Shown one piece after another: positions 8,803 to 16,180 of a stretch of 32,392 nt of DNA. The position numbers and the translations under genes were made by a program. The notes below the pieces were generated by a model. The model was not told where the DNA came from and did no database searches. It was given only the letters and a program-made list of their open reading frames with translations. The stretch's first letter is position 1, and every line of letters begins with the position of its first letter. The stretch is from Sphingobacteriales bacterium TSM_CSS. Lineage in GTDB: Bacteria > Bacteroidota > Bacteroidia > Chitinophagales > UBA2359. The stretch spans positions 1 through 32,392 of the forward strand of contig NBMY01000102.1 in the NCBI GenBank assembly GCA_002212985.1. The letters are read 5' to 3'.

Positions 8803-9936
8803 TCAGGGCTGTTGCTTTTTAAGCAGCGCAACCATAGCCTCCGCCACTTTGTCTGAAACGCCGCTGTTGCCAAGCATTATACGCAGTTGTGCATAGGCTT
8901 CAAGCATTTTTTGCCTTGCACCGCCGTTGGGCAAAATATCGGCAAGGGCTTTTTGCAGGCGGGTTTCGGTAAAATCTTGCTGTATCAGTTCGGTTACTAC
9001 TTCTTTTTGGGCAATAAGGTTTACCAGCGAAATATACGGAACTTTTACCAGTCTGCGGGCAATAATTACCGAAACCGGATTGGCACGATAGCATACTACC
9101 TGCGGCACATTGAGCAAAGCCGTTTCGAGGGTGGCAGTACCCGATGCTACCAATGCGGCCGTAGCCTGTTGCAGTAAATGGTGTGTTTGCCCATACACCA
9201 CCGGCACTCCCGACATGGCTGTTATAGATTGGTACAACGCTTCGGGCAAGGAGCCAACCCCTGCCACTACAAACTGGTATTGCGGAAACTTACCAGCCAT
9301 TTTAAGCATGGTGGGTAAAATGCGTGTTACCTCTTGCCTGCGGCTGCCCGGCAGCAAGGCAATTACCGGTTTGTTCCATACAGGCAATAAAGTTTGCATA
9401 GTATTATTTGAAACAGCATGTTTTTTTTCATTGTCTATTGCATCAAGTAAAGGGTGTCCAAAATATAGAACACTCCACCCGAATTTGGAAAAAAAGGCAG
9501 GTTCAAAAGGTAAAATCACGAAAAGCGAATCAATATGTTTTTTCATAAACTTTACCCTCGATTGATGCCAGGCCCAAACCTGTGGGGATACGTAATAAAA
9601 TATCTTTATTTCTAATTCATTCACATACTTTGCAATACGCAGGTTAAAACCCGGGTAATCAATAAGAATAACCACATCGGGCTTAAATTGGACAATATCG
9701 GCTTTACAGAAGGAAATATTTTTAAGAATTGCCCGAAAATGACGCAGAACCTCTACCAAGCCCATGAAAGCGGTATCTTTATAATGCTTAACCAGCTCAT
9801 TTCCAGAGGCTTGCTGCATATGCTCGCCACCCCAACACCTGAATTGGGCGTTTGCATCGGCATGCTTCAAAGCCTTGATGAGATTTCCGCCATGTAAATC
9901 GCCCGATGCTTCTCCGGCAATTAGGTAATATTTCAT
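8803..9936 (-). CDS. lpxB: Lipid-A-disaccharide synthase (LpxB)
   Basis: LpxB is a GT19 glycosyltransferase that joins UDP-2,3-diacylglucosamine and lipid X to make the tetraacyl disaccharide-1-phosphate of lipid A at the inner face of the cytoplasmic membrane. The 377-residue protein matches normal length. It starts with YYLIAGEASGDLHGG, the conserved N-terminal motif, and has FMGLVEVLRHF, DVVILIDYPGFNLRIAKY, the YYVSPQVWAWHQSR signature, a glycine-rich LPGSRRQEV loop and the C-terminal VASGTATLETAL nucleotide-binding region. It is followed by the rhodanese gene. Presence implies a Gram-negative outer membrane with lipid A. No sharp promoter match was seen in the gap upstream. Confidence 0.96.
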   Translation of the reverse strand: MKYYLIAGEASGDLHGGNLIKALKHADANAQFRCWGGEHMQQASGNELVKHYKDTAFMGLVEVLRHFRAILKNISFCKADIVQFKPDVVILIDYPGFNLRIAKYVNELEIKIFYYVSPQVWAWHQSRVKFMKKHIDSLFVILPFEPAFFSKFGWSVLYFGHPLLDAIDNEKKHAVSNNTMQTLLPVWNKPVIALLPGSRRQEVTRILPTMLKMAGKFPQYQFVVAGVGSLPEALYQSITAMSGVPVVYGQTHHLLQQATAALVASGTATLETALLNVPQVVCYRANPVSVIIARRLVKVPYISLVNLIAQKEVVTELIQQDFTETRLQKALADILPNGGARQKMLEAYAQLRIMLGNSGVSDKVAEAMVALLKKQQP

Positions 9937-10332
9937 GATTGTAAATTAATAATTAACGAATATAGGCACGATTTTTGGGACAAATTACAATACAAAAAGA
10001 ATATGTGCAAGGTTACAGGTTAAGTATTGTTTTATTGGCAAATTGGCCGTAACTTAGCATCTCAAACCCTTATCAACGCATTTATTGCATACCCAAACAC
10101 TAAAAAACTTAAAATCAGCAGAAAGATCTTCTTTTATTGCGGGTTTCTTTACAAAAATTCGGTTTAAGTTGTGTTAGGTTTAAACGGTGTTGTTTGTTTG
10201 TCGTCAAAAGCCATGACAAAAATAATTAGTCAAGTTTGCTTTAGCGGCCGGTGACTGACAGAGTCTAAAGAAGTCTGAATACAGGAAGAGATGCTGAAAT
10301 TGGTATTTAGTAGTTTTGTCACTCCTGCAAAT
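9937..10332. other. Divergent intergenic region lpxB / thioredoxin cluster
   Basis: About 396 AT-rich bases between two divergent transcripts, which must hold both promoters. A near-match to the -7 element lies at 10231-10238 (CAAGTTTG, first base off) on the plus strand without a well-placed -33 element. No gene, repeat or stable hairpin is seen. Confidence 0.4.
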
Positions 10333-11685
10333 ATGCGTTATATGAACCACTTAAACCCACTTTTTGGCAAAATTGTTGCCTTCCTGTTTGTTTTGGCTTG
10401 TATTCTTTCGCAAAGTGCTGTGCAAGCACAGGGCGTAGAGGAAGATGCATTAACCGAGCAGGAATCTGTTACTTTCTACCCGGTAAGCGTTGAAAAAGCG
10501 TTCAACGAACTGAAGCAAATAAATAAGCCAATTTTTTTGTATGTTTATACACGGTTCACTCCCGAGTGTAACCGGATGAAAAAAACGGTATTTGTTCAGC
10601 CCGATGTAGCGGCCCTTATCAACGACCAGTTTTTTCCTATTTCGTTGGAGTTGCAGAGTGAGGAAGGTATGCAATTGCGCAACAAATATGAACTGACCAA
10701 TATTGGCATGTTGCAATACCCGGTTTACCTCTTTTTAAATCCCAATGGCGAGTTGCTGTATAAAGACAATGGGTTTAAAACTCCGGCAGATTTAATGGTG
10801 CTTGCCAATAAAGTATTGGGCCTGGCCGAGCAACATGAGGACGAGGTAAAATTTGAACCGGCGGTTACAGAATACAAAGAGTTTTTTGATTACCTGCAAC
10901 AGTACCGCAATGGCAATAAACAGCCTGATTTTTTGCGGGGCTTAGCCTATAAAATGCGTGAGTACAATGAGTTGTACCAAGTAGTGGTAGATGACTACCT
11001 CACCATCACCGGCCCGCAAAATTACCTGAACCCGTCTGAAAGCCGCTTTATCTTAGACTTTGCCGACAATGTTCACAGCATGGCTTACTCCATACTCACC
11101 ACAAACCGCAACTTTTTTGTAAGCCAGTTTTCCAAAGCCGAAGTAGATAAAACTATTGAAAAAGCTATAAGGCAGTTTGTGGTTTCGTTGGCCAATGCCG
11201 GCAATACGGTTAGCGCACCCGATTTAAAACAAATTTCGGAAAAAATAAGATTATCGGGCTTGAGCAATGCCGGCGTCTGTGAAATAAGTATGAAAATGCT
11301 CTACTACGAAAAGGCAGAAAAATGGGACGAATATGCCAATGCTGCCGTTGCGTTTCTTGGAACCGGCAAAGAACAACAACCCGAATTGCTGGATAATATT
11401 GCATGGAATTTTATGCAGCAGGTAGCCCAGCCAGAAATGCTTCAAAAAGCTCAATTGTGGATGCAGGAAGCTATTAACCAAAAACCTGCTAACTTTAAAT
11501 ACCGAGAAACCTGCGCAGCATTACTGTATAAAGTCGGCAAACCCGATAAAGCAATGAAAGAAACCGAAAAGGCAATTGAAGTGGCACGTCAGCAGGGAGT
11601 AGATTATTCCACCACCCTTAAATTGCAGGAGTTCATCAGGAAAAGCAAACCCATTCCGGCCGATTTCAGAGAAAGTGAAGATTAA
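10333..11685 (+). CDS. Exported thioredoxin-fold protein 1 (first active-site Cys replaced by Thr)
   Basis: First of three tandem paralogues. A signal peptide (hydrophobic FGKIVAFLFVLACILSQSA, cleavage near VQAQ) predicts export to the periplasm. The ATG at 10333 gives a signal peptide of normal length; ATGs at 10291 and 10342 are alternatives. A thioredoxin-like domain covers about the next 120 residues: FLYVYTRFTPEC aligns with the FVDVYADYCPPC of the second copy, so the active site reads T-P-E-C (codons 10558-10569) and lacks the nucleophilic cysteine. The cis-proline segment (QYPVYLFLNPNG) is retained. About 280 residues of helical, TPR-like sequence follow, shared with both neighbours. 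Loss of the first Cys argues against disulfide reductase activity; a binding or scaffold role is an inference. Confidence 0.88.
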   Translation: MRYMNHLNPLFGKIVAFLFVLACILSQSAVQAQGVEEDALTEQESVTFYPVSVEKAFNELKQINKPIFLYVYTRFTPECNRMKKTVFVQPDVAALINDQFFPISLELQSEEGMQLRNKYELTNIGMLQYPVYLFLNPNGELLYKDNGFKTPADLMVLANKVLGLAEQHEDEVKFEPAVTEYKEFFDYLQQYRNGNKQPDFLRGLAYKMREYNELYQVVVDDYLTITGPQNYLNPSESRFILDFADNVHSMAYSILTTNRNFFVSQFSKAEVDKTIEKAIRQFVVSLANAGNTVSAPDLKQISEKIRLSGLSNAGVCEISMKMLYYEKAEKWDEYANAAVAFLGTGKEQQPELLDNIAWNFMQQVAQPEMLQKAQLWMQEAINQKPANFKYRETCAALLYKVGKPDKAMKETEKAIEVARQQGVDYSTTLKLQEFIRKSKPIPADFRESED

Positions 11686-11721
11686 GCAACAAAACAGAAC
11701 GCCGGTTTTTCCATAACGTAT

Positions 11722-11756
11722 CGTGCCCTTTGCAAGAACAGGTAAAGGGCACGTTT
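11722..11756 (+). terminator. Terminator-like hairpin after thioredoxin-fold gene 1
   Basis: A perfect 10-bp stem (CGTGCCCTTT at 11722-11731 with AAAGGGCACG at 11744-11753), a 12-base loop and a short TTT tail. Only partial termination may be expected because the T-run is short, so the three paralogues could still be partly co-transcribed. Confidence 0.6.
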
Positions 11757-11897
11757 ACCATTTTAAACCCCTGCTTCAACGCAAAACGGCAACAGGCAAT
11801 AGATGAGTTTGAGCGCTGCCTTGCCAATAGCACGGAAGATGCGCATATAAATTTAAGACAGATAGTTTTCTTAACGCCAGATTGAATGCTATTTATT

Positions 11898-13166
11898 ATG
11901 AAGCACTACTACACCTTTCCGATTATTTTCTGTTTCTTAGCCTGGCTTTCCGGCGCAACAAACACCGCACAGGCCCAAAATGAAACCATCGGTTTTTTTC
12001 AGTCCGATACATGGTTTAATGTAATTGCAAAAGCGCAGGAAGAGCAAAAACTCATTTTTGTAGATGTATATGCCGATTACTGCCCACCTTGCAAAATAAT
12101 GGATAAGGAAGTTTTTTGCCATAAAACTGTTGCCGGGTTTTACAATGAGTACTTCATAAACTACAAGGTAAATCTCAGCGACCGCAACAATGACTATTTC
12201 CAGCAGCTTTACAACATTACCGAATTGCCCGCCCTGCTTTATTTTTCTGCCGATGGTAAAACCATTTTGCAAAAAGTAACCGGTTGCAAAACCCCCGCCG
12301 AATTTTTAGTATTGGGGCAAAACCTGGCCGGCAGCAGGTCGGTTTACCGGTTTGCCAATGCCGACCCCCATGCCGCCCGTTTTGCCGAAGTAAGAGACCA
12401 ATACCGAAAAGGTATCAGATATCCTACGCTCCTTAAAGAGTATGCCTACCTGGCACAAAAGTATAACGAACCTTTTAATGCTGTGGTCAATGAATACCTG
12501 ATTAAACAGGAAAACAGAACCAGAACCGATGAAAACCGCAAATTTATCTATGACTTTGCCCTAACCCTTGATAACCTTGCCATAGACTTTTTGGTAAAAG
12601 ACATCTACTATTTTAAACAAACCTACGGCAGCGCCGAAATAAACAGCAAGGTAAAAGCCGCCATCTTTAACGGCGTGCTTACCGCTACCAAACAAAACGA
12701 CACCAATTTTTTTAAACATGTGGACGAGCTGATTAAAAAAGCCAGCCTGCCCGACCGCGCCGAGTTTGAGTTTGAAATTAAAAGCCTTTATTACCAGGGA
12801 ACTAATGATTGGAACACCTACGCAAAATTTACCTACAACTTTCTGAACAACAACAACGTTTCTGACCCCGCTTTGCTGAATGAAGTGTGTACTAAATTTG
12901 CCCTGCATGTAAGCAACAAAAAAATGCTCAAAGTTGCTACAAAGTGGATTAAAAAAGCCATTCACATTGAAAATGAATATTATAACAACTTTACCTATGC
13001 TTCTTTGCTTTTAAAACTGGGGCAAAACACAAAAGCGCTTGCAGCAGCCAAAAACGCTATATATGTAGCTAAACTGCGGGGTATTGATTATGAGCAGGCC
13101 AGCGAACTGATAGACCAGATAGAAAGCAAACAATACCGAAATTCCATGCACAACAATAACCCTTAA
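11898..13166 (+). CDS. Exported thioredoxin-fold protein 2 (CPPC active site)
   Basis: Second paralogue, 422 residues from the ATG at 11898; an ATG four codons upstream (11886) is less suited to the signal peptide (hydrophobic core FPIIFCFLAWLSG, cleavage near TAQAQ). The thioredoxin-like domain holds LIFVDVYADYCPPCKIMD with cysteines 62 and 65, and the cis-proline loop ITELPALLYF with Pro111, so this copy has all the features expected of a redox-active periplasmic oxidoreductase. Residues 150-415 form a helical repeat region similar along its length to genes 1 and 3, including the shared FIYDFALTLDN-type segment and a C-terminal TPR-like pair (WIKKAIHIE, ALAAAKNAIYVAKLRG). The partner or substrate is unknown. 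It is the reference member of the trio and the most likely enzyme. Confidence 0.9.
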   Translation: MKHYYTFPIIFCFLAWLSGATNTAQAQNETIGFFQSDTWFNVIAKAQEEQKLIFVDVYADYCPPCKIMDKEVFCHKTVAGFYNEYFINYKVNLSDRNNDYFQQLYNITELPALLYFSADGKTILQKVTGCKTPAEFLVLGQNLAGSRSVYRFANADPHAARFAEVRDQYRKGIRYPTLLKEYAYLAQKYNEPFNAVVNEYLIKQENRTRTDENRKFIYDFALTLDNLAIDFLVKDIYYFKQTYGSAEINSKVKAAIFNGVLTATKQNDTNFFKHVDELIKKASLPDRAEFEFEIKSLYYQGTNDWNTYAKFTYNFLNNNNVSDPALLNEVCTKFALHVSNKKMLKVATKWIKKAIHIENEYYNNFTYASLLLKLGQNTKALAAAKNAIYVAKLRGIDYEQASELIDQIESKQYRNSMHNNNP

Positions 13167-13198
13167 AACTCCTGCCTCCTAAAGCAGTTTATTTTTTT
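13166..13198 (+). terminator. Weak terminator candidate after thioredoxin-fold gene 2
   Basis: CTGC at 13172-13175 pairs with GCAG at 13184-13187; AAA/TTT pairing outside is interrupted by a bulge. Seven T follow at 13192-13198. The stem is short, so the call is tentative. Confidence 0.3.
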
Positions 13199-13322
13199 GT
13201 AAAACCCAATCATTTATTTATGGCCCGCCTTTTGATACCATAACGGGTATTGGCAACATTACCCAATCTGCTGTGCCGGTTAAAGGGCAGGGCAATATTA
13301 CCTAACTTATAAATTCAGCAAT

Positions 13323-14567
13323 ATGAATAACTGCTCTACTTCTCCTATGCAGTTGTTGCTTTTAGGTGCTTTTTCGCTCACACTTTTTTTGGCGGCTTCC
13401 ACGCCACTGCAAAACGGCATTTTGTTTCAGCAGGAAGGCAATTTTGAAACACTTATGGAAAGAGTGCTGAACGAAAAAACATTTGCCTTTGTGCACACCA
13501 CATGGAACGGCTGCGCCCCCTGCAACGTATTGGAGCAAAGCCTTTACCCAAATCCCGAAGTAGGCCGCTTCTATAACGACAACTTTATTAACTACCGCCT
13601 GAATATTGACCGCACAGAGTATTTTAATATTGCCAACATCCTCAACCTTGGTAATAATGCCGCCCTTCTTTATTTTGAACCCAACGGGCAACTCATTAAA
13701 AAAACAGAAAACATAAGAACCCCCGATGACCTCATCAGCAGTGCAAAAGAAGTAATGCACCTGCAGGAAAGAACCCCCGCAAACCGGCAAAAACTCGAAA
13801 ACCTGTTTCGGAAAGCAAGCAATGAACTGGCATCGCCACAAGAACTGTATGAGTGTGCCTACTTGCTCAAAACCTTTAACCAGCCCTGCTCTGCCATAGT
13901 AAACCAATACCTGCAAACACAAACCGATGAAGAATTATCATCGCCCGAAAATGTAAGCTTTATCTACGATTTCCTTGACAATGTTGAAACAAGAGCCGTT
14001 GATTATATGCTTGCCGACATTAGCTACTATAAACTTAGATATGGTGCAGTTTTAAACGAAAAACTAACCATTGCCCTCTATAATAGCCTGCGAATTGCCG
14101 TGCATCAGCGAGACGACAAAATTTTTCAAAAAATTATGATGGTAATTCATAATGCCAACTTGCCCCATACAGAAGACCTGCTTTATTTCTTTAAGGCACA
14201 ATACTATGAAAACACCAAAAGTTTTGAAAAATTTGCTGCTATTACCAATACCTATGTGAAACAAAAAGGTGCCGACAACCCGCAATTGTTGGTAATTCTG
14301 GCCGAAAAGTATTTCCTCTACATGAACGAAGGCAGCTATTTTAAACAAGCTCTCGAATGGGTTAACCAAGCTATTAAAATTGATGGCGCCAACTACCGGA
14401 AAAACCTCATTAAAGCCCGCCTCCTGAGAAAAACAGACAAAAACTGCGAAAATGCCCTTGCCGTTGCTTTAGAAGCCCGAAATGCAGCCGAAATTGAAAA
14501 CATTGACACCAAAGAAGTGGACGACCTCATATTCTCCATCAAAAACTACGGCTGCGAGGCGCGTTAG
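13323..14567 (+). CDS. Exported thioredoxin-fold protein 3 (CAPC, cis-proline lost)
   Basis: Third paralogue, 414 residues. The N-terminus has a hydrophobic stretch (MQLLLLGAFSLTLFLAAS) consistent with a signal peptide. The thioredoxin-like domain keeps both cysteines, in FVHTTWNGCAPCNVLEQ (Cys64 and Cys67), but the segment equal to ITELPALLYF in gene 2 reads LGNNAALLYF, so the cis-proline that positions substrate is replaced by Ala113. The C-terminal helical region (about 145-410) is homologous to the other two, with SFIYDFLDNVETRAVDYM and a final TPR-like block. Spacing from gene 2 is 156 bp. Either a chaperone-like or an altered-specificity redox protein is possible; sequence alone does not decide. 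Confidence 0.87.
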   Translation: MNNCSTSPMQLLLLGAFSLTLFLAASTPLQNGILFQQEGNFETLMERVLNEKTFAFVHTTWNGCAPCNVLEQSLYPNPEVGRFYNDNFINYRLNIDRTEYFNIANILNLGNNAALLYFEPNGQLIKKTENIRTPDDLISSAKEVMHLQERTPANRQKLENLFRKASNELASPQELYECAYLLKTFNQPCSAIVNQYLQTQTDEELSSPENVSFIYDFLDNVETRAVDYMLADISYYKLRYGAVLNEKLTIALYNSLRIAVHQRDDKIFQKIMMVIHNANLPHTEDLLYFFKAQYYENTKSFEKFAAITNTYVKQKGADNPQLLVILAEKYFLYMNEGSYFKQALEWVNQAIKIDGANYRKNLIKARLLRKTDKNCENALAVALEARNAAEIENIDTKEVDDLIFSIKNYGCEAR

Positions 14568-15054
14568 CTACTCCTGTAGGCTTTAGCAATAGACTTGCTA
14601 ATTTAATGTACAGATAAACGCCCAGCCCGCGCAAGGCAGTTCCTCGTTAAAGGAATCTGCACAAGGTTTTACCTTGGGTAAATTGTGTTTTGCTTTTGTT
14701 GGTATCATTTAAACAAGCCGGCAATGCAGGAATCCTGTTGTGCCGGAAACGGATAGTATGCCAAACAATACCCGGCGGTAGATATCTTTCCCAAACTCCT
14801 GCCTTTTACACTCCCAAAAAGGTAAAGCAACGCAAATTAATACATCAGGGAAAACTTATTTCAACTTTTAAATTTTCATGTTTAAACACAAAAAAGAAGT
14901 AAAATTTGCTTGTTTGCGTAAAAAAGGGACTGTTTTTTTTGAAAACCCCCAAAATCAGCATATTATTGGCAACTAATTATGCGCAAAGCAAAGCAATTAT
15001 GCATATTTGGTTTTTCAACCTACCGTATTGACCATCACCATTCACAAGCAAGCT
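14568..15054. other. Intergenic region with tandem small hairpins
   Basis: No credible gene. Three small stem-loops follow the third thioredoxin-fold gene: TAGCAA-TAGAC-TTGCTA (14584-14600), GCAGTTCCT/AGGAATCTGC with one bulge (14636-14660), and AAGGT-TTT-ACCTT just after it. None has a T-run. The aminotransferase promoter lies near the right end. Confidence 0.5.
14938..14968 (+). promoter_or_regulatory. Promoter of the branched-chain aminotransferase gene
   Basis: TTTG at 14938-14941, 19 bases, then TATTATTG at 14961-14968 (seven of eight consensus positions). The start point would be near 14975, about 80 bases before the ATG at 15055. Confidence 0.55.
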
Positions 15055-15918
15055 ATGTATTTCAATCACCAAACCATAGTATTCCTTAATGGCAATTGGG
15101 TTCCTGCCTCGCAGGCAGTAACAGGTCTTTATTCCCAAACAATCCACTACGGCTTGGGAGTTTTTGAAGGTATAAGAACCTACAACACCCCATCGGGAAC
15201 CCATATCTTTAAAGCCCGCGAACATTATCAACGCCTGCATTATTCTGCAAAGGTAATGCACCTGCCATTGCCGTATTCGGTAGAGGAACTCATAGATATC
15301 AGCTACGAATTGCTTAGGTTAAACGGGTTAACCGATGCCTATATTCGCCCATTGGTGTATGGAGAACCCATGATGAAATTACTGCCACCGGCGCAAACCA
15401 GCTTTTTTATGTGTGCATGGGAGTGGCCACGCTACCTTGGAAACGACCTGCTCAACATTATGATTTCTTCCTTTCAGCGGCCTAATCCCAAATCTACTTT
15501 TATTGACGCAAAAGCTACCGGGCATTACGTAAACTCCATACTTGCCACGCACGAGGCCGCATGCAACGGTTACGACGAGGCACTCCTTCTCGATATTAAC
15601 GGCAATGTGGCCGAAGGCCCCGGCGCAAACTTCTTCTATGAAAAAAACGGCATACTCTATACACCGCCCAAGGGTAGCATTTTAATGGGAATTACCCGCG
15701 CCACCATTTTGGAACTGTGCCAAAATAACGGTATAGAAGTTGAAGAAAACTTTTTTACCCCCGATGTGCTGAAAGATGCCGACGGCGCCTTTTTTACCGG
15801 CACCGCAGCCGAAGTTGCCGGCATAAAAGCCATAAACGGCATACCCTTTAAAAAACAATGGCCCGATACTATTGGCGCATTTCTCTATGATGAGTATAAA
15901 AAACTGGTTTTGGAATAG
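15055..15918 (+). CDS. ilvE: Branched-chain amino acid aminotransferase (class IV, PLP)
   Basis: A fold-type IV PLP enzyme catalysing the last step of leucine, isoleucine and valine synthesis, or the first step of their breakdown, with 2-oxoglutarate/glutamate. The 287-residue protein begins FLNGNWVPASQAVTGL and has GLGVFEGIRTY, RP at the phosphate/substrate site, the Schiff-base lysine K153 in IDAKATGHYVNS, and E187 in VAEGPGANFF, which contacts the PLP ring nitrogen. MGITRATI and FFTGTAAEVAGI complete the cofactor site. The ATG at 15055 is chosen because it fits the family N-terminus; an upstream TTG at 15007 would add sixteen unsupported residues. D-amino-acid transaminase or ADC lyase are the alternatives in this fold, but the motifs and length favour IlvE. 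Confidence 0.9.
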   Translation: MYFNHQTIVFLNGNWVPASQAVTGLYSQTIHYGLGVFEGIRTYNTPSGTHIFKAREHYQRLHYSAKVMHLPLPYSVEELIDISYELLRLNGLTDAYIRPLVYGEPMMKLLPPAQTSFFMCAWEWPRYLGNDLLNIMISSFQRPNPKSTFIDAKATGHYVNSILATHEAACNGYDEALLLDINGNVAEGPGANFFYEKNGILYTPPKGSILMGITRATILELCQNNGIEVEENFFTPDVLKDADGAFFTGTAAEVAGIKAINGIPFKKQWPDTIGAFLYDEYKKLVLE

Positions 15919-16103
15919 CCATTTTGGCACCTGTACAGGTTAAAGCAACCAACTACACCAATCGCAAACTCTACCCACTTATGAGCGCAAAGCGCTATTC
16001 ATGCTCTTTTCGCATCATCGGTTACTGAGTTTGTCGAACGAACGATATTGAATATATTGGTTACATCGCTTACAATATTTTAGCACTTTGCTGCCTATGT
16101 TGC

Positions 16104-16119
16104 AGCCCCACGGGCTTTT
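16104..16119 (+). terminator. Small hairpin with T-run between convergent genes
   Basis: AGCCC-CAC-GGGCT at 16104-16116 followed by TTT. It lies in the gap between the aminotransferase gene and the dockerin-type gene that converges on it. The stem is only five base pairs, so termination is a guess. Confidence 0.25.
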
Positions 16120-16180
16120 GCAGCATAATTTTGGGTGCTGCCATAAAAATTTTAAAAACTTCGACTTTTTTGTAGAACCT

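Noticed and set aside
11669..11883. A start-less open frame between the first and second thioredoxin-fold genes, ending in a plausible helical sequence (AIDEFERCLANSTEDAHINL)
   Set aside because: No start codon, it runs through a terminator hairpin, and it is short; it might be a gene remnant but cannot be supported.
14690..14902. A 70-codon open frame between the third thioredoxin-fold gene and ilvE
   Set aside because: No motif, odd composition and no start-site support.
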